Shown here piece by piece: positions 24,901 through 33,300 of a DNA stretch of 64,000 nt. Both the position numbers and the translations under genes were made by a program. This DNA is from Nocardioides eburneiflavus. Its GTDB lineage: Bacteria > Actinomycetota > Actinomycetes > Propionibacteriales > Nocardioidaceae. The notes beneath the pieces are model-generated. The model made no database searches. It was not told where the DNA came from and was given only the letters and a program-made list of their open reading frames with translations. Within the stretch, counting starts at the first letter, position 1. Each line of letters opens with the position of its first letter. Where the stretch lies: positions 372,001 through 436,000 of the forward strand of contig NZ_SRRO01000001.1 of assembly GCF_004785795.1 (NCBI RefSeq), written 5' to 3'.

Positions 24901-25601
24901 GACAGGTCGCCGCTGTAGGCGGAGCGGCCCAGCACGTTGCGGGTGGTGGTGCCGTCGGGCTCCCCGAGCAGGCCGGGGTTGGTGGTGAGGTTCGTGTTCG
25001 AGGCGACCAGGACGCCGTCCTCGTACACCCGGGCAGCTCCCGGTGCGCCCGGCGTGCCGCCGTCGATGCTGAAGGTGATGTGGCGCCACTGCCCCGTCGG
25101 GACCCGCCCGGGCCGAGACGCGCTCTGCTCGGTGGCGAAGCCGCCCTCGGCGATCGTCGAGCGCAGCCGGTTGGAGCTGTCGTTGGTGGTGAAGAGGTAC
25201 CCCGTGCCGTTGGGGAAGGTCGCGGAGTTGCCGAAGTTGTACATGAACCAGTTGCCGCTGGTCAGGCTCGGGTCGACCCACACGTCGAAGTCGACGGTGA
25301 CGTCCTCGAGCCCGGACAGCAGGTTGTTCGGCAGGGTGATCGCGTTGCCCGAGCTGTTGCTCCCGCCGCTGAAGACGAAGCCGTCGCCGCCGTTCCACGT
25401 GGCTGCGCCGGTGACGGTGCCGTCACGGCCGTTGCCCGACGAGTCGGCCGCGACGGTGCCGGACGTCTCGTCGAGGTTCCACCAGCCGACGAGGCCGGTC
25501 TCCAGGTCGGCCGCGGCGCTGGACGCCGGGGCCGTCCCGGCGACCAGGCCGGCCGTCGACGCTGCCAGCGCGAGGGCCCCGGCGATCCACGTGCTCGTCA
25601 T
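21939..25601 (-). CDS. secreted multi-domain GH43 arabinanase-type glycosidase
   Basis: 1220 residues from ATG 25601. Order: signal peptide (1-31), a LamG/concanavalin-like domain (about 35-250, GLVGWWNLDETSGT to LKGRLRDFRLYSRALT style end), two atrophied bacterial Ig-like domains (about 265-350 and 355-440), a GH43-type five-blade propeller (about 446-770, Asp500 in RDPFIIRS, WAPEAFYDEE), a Big_4-like domain (about 785-855), two domains rich in Asp and Thr that bind by Ig-like folds, and a C-terminal Big_5-like Ig domain. There is no sortase signal. One base separates it from the stop of the GH51 gene, so they form an operon. Activity on arabinan is inferred from the family and neighbours. 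Confidence 0.82.
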   Translation of the reverse strand: MTSTWIAGALALAASTAGLVAGTAPASSAAADLETGLVGWWNLDETSGTVAADSSGNGRDGTVTGAATWNGGDGFVFSGGSNSSGNAITLPNNLLSGLEDVTVDFDVWVDPSLTSGNWFMYNFGNSATFPNGTGYLFTTNDSSNRLRSTIAEGGFATEQSASRPGRVPTGQWRHITFSIDGGTPGAPGAARVYEDGVLVASNTNLTTNPGLLGEPDGTTTRNVLGRSAYSGDLSFKGRLRDFRLYSRALTGEEASASAADTNTAAAEADAADLDLGDTTAVTSDLVLPTTGTRGTTISWATSDASVVEADGTVHRPAYGAPDGAATLTATVTRGDVSRAAGPFAVTVLAEEQDDAGKAQAAVDAVALVHPDDVRGNLTLPASGLHGTTFTWASSAPAVVTATGEVTRPAHGSAPVDVALTVTGTLGDATATRSITVRVRPLPAPADYEAYAFAYFAGESTDDGEKIFLGASRGNDPLDYDVLNDGRPVLESQLGTKGLRDPFIIRSAEGDRFFLLATDLKAYPAVDFGEAQETGSKYLEVWESTDLVNWSDQRHVKVSSDLAGNTWAPEAFYDEEAGEYVVYWASAFYPTADTTNRDINTSYQRMVYATTRDFVTFSEPRPWIDVKRGTGRGMIDATIVQDGDTFHRFVKDEAVMTPRQERSTDLRATVSGSLPTTTSTPGWQLVRDQVGVGQPNPWGGTYTQGEGPTVFADNEVADRWYMFIDQPSYHGGRGYLAFRTDDIDSGSWQSVPTADLPSSPRHGTVIPVTQAELDTMRAAYQPDLLVESVADAAVTTREGTAPALPATVSAELGDGSTEQVAVQWDDVDPASYAAPGTFTVTGTVVRGSADRPVVTVTVTDADDPVVTLSAGTPGGTAGWWVTDPVLATATATDASGVESVSTSVDGSPWATTAGASASAEVAGDGTHTVRARAVDTTGNESATTSLEVRIDATDPVSRATYDAERRVTVRAADATSGLLRVETRVGSGAWTTYAGPVAAGAARAVAYRAVDRAGNVEPANTLSLPPVGGEQVVTSVAASVRKVARFGSEVPVVVRVAGTTGVPAGAVRVVSGDRLVGTGELVDGRVRLVLDTTAMGVGGHDLEVRYDGSASHAASTATVPLRVVRAGSSTRVRVERTAGGTRLAARVRVVTDPAGQAPERVRAVLLRNGRVLKARWLDLSAAGRARWRVAPERPGAYVVRVVTRRSETLSGSKDSARLRLR

Positions 25602-25602
25602 G

Positions 25603-28600
25603 TCAGTTCTTCCCTTCGAGGCGGGTGACCCGCAGGACGGTGCTCGCCCGCGAGGGTGCGACGCCCGGCGAGCCGGCGTACGCGACGGTGATGCGGTGGG
25701 TGCCCGGGGCGAGGCCGCGCAGGACGAGCCGAGCCTTCCCCTCGCGGAGCGCGACGGTCCTGGCCCGCGACGTCCCGGCGCTGCGGACCGTGACCCGCAC
25801 CCTGCCGGGGGCGGCGACGGCAGCACGGACCTTGGCCACGACGACGGCCTTGCGGGCGGACGGCGAGCGGTGCTTGACGACGACGTCGGTCCGCGTCCTC
25901 GCCCTCGCGACCTCGAGGGCCACCGTGTCCTGCGACGACGCGTGGGTGGCGTCGCCGGCGTAGCGGACGGTCAGCGGGTGGCTGCCGACCCCGAGGTCCG
26001 CGGTGTCGACGCGAAGGGTCGCGCGGCCGTCGACGAGGGTGCGGCTGGCGAGCGCGCCCGACCCGTCGGCGATCGTGACCGCCCCGGTCGGGGTGGAGCC
26101 GTCGGCGGTGACCGTCACGGCGACGGTCGCCGTGCGGCCGAGCCGTACGCCCTCGTCGTCCGTCACGGCGGCGGTGGCGGTCGCGGCGAGCTGCGCGCCG
26201 GCCGCGGGGACCCGCAGCTCACCGGCCTGCTCGACGTTGCCGAGGCGGTCGACGGCCCGGAAGCCGACCACGGTCGCGGAGCCACCGACCTGCACGCGCG
26301 CGGCGTACGCCGTCCACGGGCCGTCGCCGAGGCGGTAGTCGACCCGGTCCACGCCGGAGCCGGCGTCGGCCGCGGCGAGGGTGACGGCGCGGCCGTCGAG
26401 GGTGGCCCGGGTGACCGGGGCCCTGGCGTCGATGCCCACCGCGAGCGGGCGGACCTCGCCGACGTTGCCGGCGGCGTCGACCGCGCGGACGGCGACCGTG
26501 TGCAGCCCGTCGCCCGACACGGTGACCTCGCCGCTCGCGCCCTCGACGGTGGTCCAGGGGCCGTCGTCGACAGAGACCTCGAGCCGCGCGACGCGACGGT
26601 CGTCGGTGGCGCCGACCAGCACGGTCGCGGGCTCGGCATGCCAACCGTTGACGCCCTCGCCGGCCACCTCAAGGCGGTCGACCACGGGGGCGACCGCGTC
26701 GGCGGTGTGCATCCGGATGAAGGTCACCGAGGAGGCGGGGAACTCGTAGTCGAACGACTCGCCGATCCCCTCGATCTCACGCACCCGCGGCTTGATCGCG
26801 TTCGGGTTCGCCTTGGTGTTGGTGGCCCCGGGTGCGCCGCTCAGCGTGGTGACGGTGGCGGTGCCCTCGATGCCGGCGTCGCCGATGTCGATGCGGGTGC
26901 GGGCGGGCCGGGTCGAGGTGTTGACCACCTTGGCGACGAGGTCGCCGGTCCTCACGTCGCGGGTGACGACCTGGTGCACGTCGGCCGGCGGCGCGGGCTG
27001 GTCGTACTCCATCTGCAGCTCGCCGTCGAGCCAGAGCTCGACGTGGGTGCCGTCGACGACGACCTTGACCCGGTAGGTCTGCCCGGTGGTGACGCTGCGG
27101 CCCTCGAGCGCCTTGACCTCGCCGGCCGCGCCACCCGTGGCGCGCTGGAGCACCGAGCGGGTGTTGTTCCAGCCGCCGAGGTTCCACCAGTAGAAGTCGT
27201 TGGTGCCGGTGGCACCGAAGCCGACGAGAAAGCCCTCGGAGCCGGCGGTCTTGGTGGCGTCGAGCTCGAGCGTGTAGTTGCTCCAGTCCTGGTCGTAGGC
27301 GCCGGTCGGGATCGACCGCGCGTCGGTGACCGAGGTGCTGGTCTGCGCGTAGCGGTCGCCGTCCACCGCCCACGTGCCGGCCTGGGGCGACCACTGCCCG
27401 GCGTCGGCGAACTCGTCGGAGAAGAGCGTCTCACCGGTGTCGTTTGAGGTGACCGTCACGTTGTCGTACGCCGCGGCGGTCGCCCACGTCGAGAGGAAGA
27501 CGCCACCGGTGATGGGCTGCACGGCGTCGGCCGGCCCGTCGTACGTGCTCGGCACGACCTCGTCGCCGACGTTGGTGCCGAAGAGCTTCTGCACCTCCCA
27601 GTTGGGCGTCTCCCACGACTCGTCGTTGTCGAACCAGATGGCGTCGGGGTTCCACTGCACGTGCGACTCGTTGGCGAGCAGCGGGGCGTACGACGCGAGC
27701 CGCACGACGTCGGCGTTGCGCTGGAGCGCGGTGATGTACGACGCCTCGGCGAGCGCGTTGTAGAGCGTGTTGCCGCGCGAGGCGTACTCGCCGAGGAACA
27801 CCAGCGGGTCCTCGCGGTCGTAGGAGTCGTAGCGGAAGTGGTTCTCCAGGAACCACTGCGGGTCGCGGTAGTAGTGCTCGTCGACGAGGTCGACGTCCTG
27901 CTCGCGGTTGAAGTCCCACAGGGTGTCGAAGCGGGCGCCGGAGGAGTCCGGGCCGGAGTTGGAGATGATCTGGATGTCGGGGTACCTCGCCTCGATGGCG
28001 TCGCGGAAGGCCGGGAAGTTGGCCTCGAAGGTCGTGGTGTTCTCCTCGTTGCCGAGGCCGATCATGTCGAGGCCGAAGGGCTCCGGGTGGCCGAGCTCGG
28101 CGCGCCTGGCGCCCCACTCGGTGTCGGTGCCGCCGTTGGCGAACTCGATGAGGTCCACGGTGTCGTCGACCCAGCGCTCGATCAGCTCGGGGTCCTTCAT
28201 CTCCGGGATCCCGGCGCCGCCGCAGCCGTTGGCGCCGACCGAGACGACGGGCAGCGGCTCGGCACCGAGGTCCTCGGCCATCTGGAAGTACTCCAGGTAG
28301 CCGATGCCGTAGGACTGGTTGTAGCCCCAGAAGTTCCAGTTGGTGGGTCGCTCCTCGACCGGCCCGATGGTCTCCTTCCACTGGTAGGTGCGGCGGCGGT
28401 CGGTGAAGCCGCTCTCCTCGTAGGTGCGGAAGGTGCCGACGTTGGTGACGCAGCCGCCGGGGAAGCGGAGGAAGCCGGGCTCCATCGCCGCGACCTTCTC
28501 CATCAGGTCCTTGCGGAGCACGCTCCTGCCGTTGACCGGGCCGACCCAGCGGTCGGTCGGCATCAGCGAGACCATGTCGAGCCCGACGACGGACGGGGCG

Positions 28601-30204
28601 CCGGCGAGCACGGCGAGCCGGCCCGCGTCGGTGGTGGTCGCGGCGGTCAGTGTGAAGGGGTGCTTCTTCCACGTGCCCGACCCGTCGAGCGCGATCACCG
28701 CGGAGGCGATGGTGGCGTCGCCGGCGGCGTTCTCCAGGCGCACGGTCAGCTGCTGGGCGGTCGTGCTGCGCGCCCAGACGTAGCCCTCGTACGTCTCGCC
28801 CGCCTTGACGGCGAAGCCGTTGTTGTACCCGACGTTGCGGATGCCGTCGCCGGCCGCGGCGGCGGTCAGCCGCAGGTGGTTGCGGTTCATCGCGTTGAGG
28901 CGGGTGGCGTCGTCGACCACCGCGGCGGTGGTGCCGGAGCCGCTGCGGTCGAGCACCTGCCAGGCGGTCATCCCGGTGAAGGAGCCGTTGTCGGAGGAGT
29001 TGAACTCGAAGGACCGGTTGCGCACCAGCTCGGCGTAGAGCCCGCCGTCGGCGGCGTAGTTGATGTCCTCGTAGAAGATGCCGAACATGTCGTCGTTGAT
29101 CTCGGCGCCGGTGCCGTCGCCGTCGACGGTGAGCGTCGCGGTGCCCTCGCCGACCTCCGACAGGAGGAACCGCACGGCGTCCGCCTCCGCTCCGGTGACC
29201 AGCGCGCCGTCGTCGCTCGAGGTGACGTACGCCGCGGGGTCGGCCGCGTCGCGCAGCACGACCTTGCCTCCGCCCGCGTCGGTCAGGCGCAGCGGCGTGG
29301 GCTCGTCGTCGACGGCGCCGACCTCCAACGCTCCGTCGCGCAGCACGACGGGACCGTCGTCGGTGGTGAGCCCGGCATCGGCGGCCCGCATCCGCAGGCT
29401 GGCGGTGGGCTGCTCGGCGCTCAGGCGCAGCGCGGTGCCGTCGAGGACGACGTACGGCTCCTCGCCGTCGGCCTGCAGCACGAACGGGCCCGACGGCGTG
29501 ACGTCGGCGCCGGCGCCGTGCTCGATGGTGAAGGAGTCGAAGGCGGCCGGCAGGACGGTGCCGTCCTGCGCGGCCAGCGCGTAGAGGCCGACCTGGGTGG
29601 TGTCGAAGGAGACGTCGGTGGTGGCGGCGGTGACCCACGCCGCCCCGTCCCAGAAGCTCGAGGTGAGGGTGTCGCCCACGCGCTGGAGGCGCAGCCGCTC
29701 GGCGCTGGAGGCAGGGCGGTCGGCGAAGGCGACGGCGCTGAAGACCGCCCCGGTCTCGAGGTCGGTCTCGACCGCGATGCCGGACGGCGAGAGGTTGCCG
29801 ACGAAGGTGAGCCCGGAGCGGAGGTAGTTGTCCATGTCCTGCCAGGCGATGAGGCCGGCGCCCTGGTAGACCTTCGCGACCGCGGCGGACACCTCCGCGG
29901 TGGCGGTGAAGTCGCCGGCCGGGACGTCGAGGACGACGACGTTCTTCGCGGTGTTGTTGCCCTGCCAGGTGTCGCCCGGCTGACCGGCGATGCGCAGCGC
30001 GCCGCCCGTGACGGACAGGTGCGCGGGGTCCGGGTTCACCACGCTCCACCGCCCGTCGAGCGACGATCCGTCGAAGGTGTCGGTCCAGCTCACGTCGCCC
30101 TCGGCGGCCGACGCGGGGAGCGTCGCGCCGGTCGTGGCGGCCAGTCCGGCGACGAGCAGTACGGCGGCGGTGAGGGCGGCGGCCGGGCGGTGGAGCAGGG
30201 TCAT
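25603..30204 (-). CDS. secreted GH51 alpha-L-arabinofuranosidase with accessory domains
   Basis: 1533 residues. Order: signal peptide (1-34), DUF1349-like lectin domain (about 40-230), GH51 N-terminal region with MFGIFYEDINYAADGGLYAELVRNRSFEF (about 373-401), a carbohydrate-binding insert (about 405-550), and the catalytic barrel. The acid/base is Glu720 in GLGNEENTT and the nucleophile is Glu806 in FLGEYAS. A second lectin-like domain follows (about 925-1085), then the GH51 C-terminal strand domain, and two kinds of Ig-like domain (about 1190-1533). It would release terminal arabinose outside the cell. A lac-like operator covers its promoter. Confidence 0.88.
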   Translation of the reverse strand: MTLLHRPAAALTAAVLLVAGLAATTGATLPASAAEGDVSWTDTFDGSSLDGRWSVVNPDPAHLSVTGGALRIAGQPGDTWQGNNTAKNVVVLDVPAGDFTATAEVSAAVAKVYQGAGLIAWQDMDNYLRSGLTFVGNLSPSGIAVETDLETGAVFSAVAFADRPASSAERLRLQRVGDTLTSSFWDGAAWVTAATTDVSFDTTQVGLYALAAQDGTVLPAAFDSFTIEHGAGADVTPSGPFVLQADGEEPYVVLDGTALRLSAEQPTASLRMRAADAGLTTDDGPVVLRDGALEVGAVDDEPTPLRLTDAGGGKVVLRDAADPAAYVTSSDDGALVTGAEADAVRFLLSEVGEGTATLTVDGDGTGAEINDDMFGIFYEDINYAADGGLYAELVRNRSFEFNSSDNGSFTGMTAWQVLDRSGSGTTAAVVDDATRLNAMNRNHLRLTAAAAGDGIRNVGYNNGFAVKAGETYEGYVWARSTTAQQLTVRLENAAGDATIASAVIALDGSGTWKKHPFTLTAATTTDAGRLAVLAGAPSVVGLDMVSLMPTDRWVGPVNGRSVLRKDLMEKVAAMEPGFLRFPGGCVTNVGTFRTYEESGFTDRRRTYQWKETIGPVEERPTNWNFWGYNQSYGIGYLEYFQMAEDLGAEPLPVVSVGANGCGGAGIPEMKDPELIERWVDDTVDLIEFANGGTDTEWGARRAELGHPEPFGLDMIGLGNEENTTTFEANFPAFRDAIEARYPDIQIISNSGPDSSGARFDTLWDFNREQDVDLVDEHYYRDPQWFLENHFRYDSYDREDPLVFLGEYASRGNTLYNALAEASYITALQRNADVVRLASYAPLLANESHVQWNPDAIWFDNDESWETPNWEVQKLFGTNVGDEVVPSTYDGPADAVQPITGGVFLSTWATAAAYDNVTVTSNDTGETLFSDEFADAGQWSPQAGTWAVDGDRYAQTSTSVTDARSIPTGAYDQDWSNYTLELDATKTAGSEGFLVGFGATGTNDFYWWNLGGWNNTRSVLQRATGGAAGEVKALEGRSVTTGQTYRVKVVVDGTHVELWLDGELQMEYDQPAPPADVHQVVTRDVRTGDLVAKVVNTSTRPARTRIDIGDAGIEGTATVTTLSGAPGATNTKANPNAIKPRVREIEGIGESFDYEFPASSVTFIRMHTADAVAPVVDRLEVAGEGVNGWHAEPATVLVGATDDRRVARLEVSVDDGPWTTVEGASGEVTVSGDGLHTVAVRAVDAAGNVGEVRPLAVGIDARAPVTRATLDGRAVTLAAADAGSGVDRVDYRLGDGPWTAYAARVQVGGSATVVGFRAVDRLGNVEQAGELRVPAAGAQLAATATAAVTDDEGVRLGRTATVAVTVTADGSTPTGAVTIADGSGALASRTLVDGRATLRVDTADLGVGSHPLTVRYAGDATHASSQDTVALEVARARTRTDVVVKHRSPSARKAVVVAKVRAAVAAPGRVRVTVRSAGTSRARTVALREGKARLVLRGLAPGTHRITVAYAGSPGVAPSRASTVLRVTRLEGKN

Positions 30205-30258
30205 GGCGGTCCTCGAGGTCCAGGGCCGTCACGCGGATGTGACGGGCACCACAGCGAG

Positions 30259-30287
30259 AGTGTTAGCGCTCACAATCGGTTCGTCAA
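30259..30287 (-). promoter_or_regulatory. promoter and LacI-type operator of the GH51-GH43 operon
   Basis: TTGACG at 30287-30282 is a -35 element, and TAACAC/AACACT around 30264-30259 is the -10. The operator TGTTAGCGCTCACA (30261-30274; the other strand reads TGTGAGCGCTAACA) covers the -10 and spacer. It is nearly the lac core operator. Confidence 0.8.
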
Positions 30288-30315
30288 GGGTCCGTCCCGC
30301 TTTCGGATGGCACCG

Positions 30316-30364
30316 TTGACGAATTGGGGTGACCGTGGTCACACTGCGTCTGTTAACGCTCACA
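30316..30364 (+). promoter_or_regulatory. promoter and LacI-type operator of the double-GH43 gene
   Basis: TTGACG at 30316-30321 and CACACT near 30340-30345 form the promoter. A GTGACC-GT-GGTCAC dyad (30329-30342) lies in the spacer. The operator TGTTAACGCTCACA (30351-30364) is 16 bases before the ATG. It differs by one base from the operator at 30261. Confidence 0.75.
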
Positions 30365-30380
30365 TGCCGAAGAGGACCCC

Positions 30381-33300
30381 ATGACCGACGTCGACCAGTC
30401 CCGCACCCCATGCCCGCTCGTCCCGTCCGCCGTCGCCGTCGTGCTGGCGGTGCTGGCCGGCCTCCTGCTCGTCCTGCCGTCGGCCCCCGCCACCGCGGCC
30501 GACCCGGACGACGTCACCGACGGGCTGCTCCTGCGCTACGACCTGACCCAGGAGTCCGGCACGACCGTGGTCGACTCCTCGGGCAACGGCCGCGACGGCA
30601 CGCTGAGCGGCGGCGGCACCTGGACCGGCACCAACGGGCTGGTCCTGGACGGCGTCGACGACCACGTCAAGCTGCCGAACGACCTGATGGCGGGACTCAG
30701 CTCGATCACGGTGTCGACCGACGTCTACATCGAGCCGAGCCAGGCGGGCAACTACTTCATCTGGGGACTCGGCAACCCGGCGACGACGGCGCCCTCCGGC
30801 AGCGGCTACCTCATGGCGACGGGCAACACCTTCCGCGCCTCGATCACCAACCAGTGGTGGAACAACGAGCGCAACACCGCACCCTCTCCGGGCCGAGCCC
30901 TGGCCCGCGGCGTGTGGAAGACCGTCACCTACACCCAGACCGGCACCACCGGCACCCTCTACGAGGACGGTGTGCAGGTCGGGCAGAACACCGCCGTCAG
31001 CTGGCTGCCCAGCGCGATCGGCAACGGCACCACGACCAACAACGTGCTCGGCGAGTCCAACTACGCCGTCGACAACAGCCTCAAGGGCAAGGTCAAGAAC
31101 TTCCGGATCTACGACCGCGCCCTGACCTCCGAGGAGGTCGCGGCAATCTCGCTGACCGACGCCGACCGCCTCGCCTCCGACACGGCTGCCCTGTCGCTCG
31201 GCGACCTGTCCGGCGTGACCGACGACCTCACCCTCCCGGCCGCCGGCCCCTACGGCTCCAGCATCGCGTGGGCATCCAGCGACCCCGCCGTCATCAACGG
31301 CAGCGGTGCCGTCACCCGCCCCGGCCCCGGGGAGGACCCGGTCGTCGTGACGCTGACCGCCACCCTCACTCGCGGCTCGGAGACGACGACGAAGTCCTTC
31401 GACGCGACCGTCCTGCCCGACGAGGGCGACCAGGCCAAGGCCGACGAGGCGGCGGCCGCGATCGAGCTCGTCCACCCCGACGACGTGCGCGGCCACCTCA
31501 CCCTGCCCACCGAGGGCGAGATGGGCGCGAGCATCAGCTGGGCGTCCTCCGCGCCCGCCATCGTGGCGCCCGACGGCATCGTCGACCGCCCCGCGCCCGG
31601 CGCCGGTGACGCGAACGTCACCCTCACCGCCACGGTCACCGTCGGCGCGGCCACGGCGACCCGCGACTTCCCGCTCACCGTGCGCGAGGCGCCTGCCCCC
31701 GCGCCGTACGCGGGCTATGCCTTCAGCTACTTCACCGGCAACTCGATCGCCGGGGAGAAGATCTACTTCGCGGCCAGCCGCGGCAACGACGCGCTGCGCT
31801 GGGACGAGCTCAACAACGGCGAGCCGGTTCTCGAGTCGACGTACGGCGAGCTCGGCCTGCGCGACCCGTTCCTCATCCGCTCCCCCGAGGGCGACCGCTT
31901 CTTCCTGATCGCCACCGACCTCTCGATCGGCCGCAACGGCAACTGGGACCGCGCCCAGCGCCAGGGCAGCCGCTACCTCGAGATCTGGGAGTCGACGGAC
32001 CTCAGGAACTGGTCCGAGCAGCGCCACGTGCTGGTCTCCCCGCCGACCGCGGGCAACACCTGGGCGCCGGAGGCGTACTGGGACGAGGACCTGCAGCAGT
32101 ACGTCGTGTTCTGGGCCTCGAAGCTCTACGCCGAGGACGACCCGAACCACACGGGCGGCACCTACAACCGGATGCTCTACGCCACGACGCGCGACTTCGT
32201 GACCTTCAGCGAGGCGAAGATCTGGCAGGACATCGGGTCCTCCCGCATCGACTCGACCGTCATCAAGGAGGACGGGACCTACTACCGCTTCACCAAGGAC
32301 GAGGGCGCCGGCACCACCGGCTGCTCCGACATCATCCAGGAGAAGAACGACTCGCTCACCGAGCCCGACCTCGTCGGGTCCAAGGCGTGGGCCTTCCAGG
32401 ACGGCTGCATCGGCCGCGACGCCGGCACGTCCGCGGTCGAGGGCCCGACGGTCTTCAAGCGCAACCCCGGCGACACCTCCGGCGGGCAGTACTACCTGTT
32501 CGTCGACGAGTACGGCGGCCGCGGCTACATCCCGCTCACCACCGACGACCTGGACGCCCCCGACTGGAAGGTGCCGGCCGACTACAAGCTGCCGGCCAGC
32601 CCGCGCCACGGCACGGTGCTCCCGGTGACGCAGGCCGAGCTCGACGCACTGCGCGCCGACCTGCCCGCTCCCCCGCCGCCGGTGCAGAGCGACGAGGACG
32701 GCCTGGTCGCACACCTGCCGCTGACCGGCGACGCCGAGGACGTGAGCGGCCACGGCTACGACGGCACCGTCACCGGTGACGCGACCTTCGCCGACGGTGC
32801 GCTCACGCTGGGCGGCTCGACCGGCCACGTGGAGCTGCCCGACAACATGATGACCGGCCTCGACGACATCACCGTGTCGACCGAGGTGTGGGTCGACCCG
32901 GCCCAGTCCGGCAACTACTTCGTGTGGAACCTGGGCAACACCGGCACCGACGGCGTCGGCAAGGGCTACCTCTTCACGACCGGCAACAGCACCTATCGCG
33001 CGGCGATCGCGTCCGGCAACTGGACGACCGAGCAGGGCATGAGCGCGGGCTCGGCGCTGCAGCGCGGCGCGTGGAAGACGCTGACCTACACGCTGGGCGA
33101 CGGCGTCTCGACGCTCTACCTCGACGGCCGGCAGGTCGCCCGCAACGCCAACGTCACCCACCGTCCCGGCGACATCGGCGACGGCGTGACGACCGCCAAC
33201 TACATCGGCCGCTCGGCCTACGCCGGCGACAACCGGCTGCGCGGCAAGGTGCGCGACTTCCGGATCTGGTCCCGCGCGCTGTCGGGCGCCGAGGTGGCCG

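Noticed and set aside
24937..30384. Long antisense frames (836 and 907 residues) over the GH51/GH43 operon
   Set aside because: They are composition artefacts. The minus-strand frames carry signal peptides and catalytic motifs.
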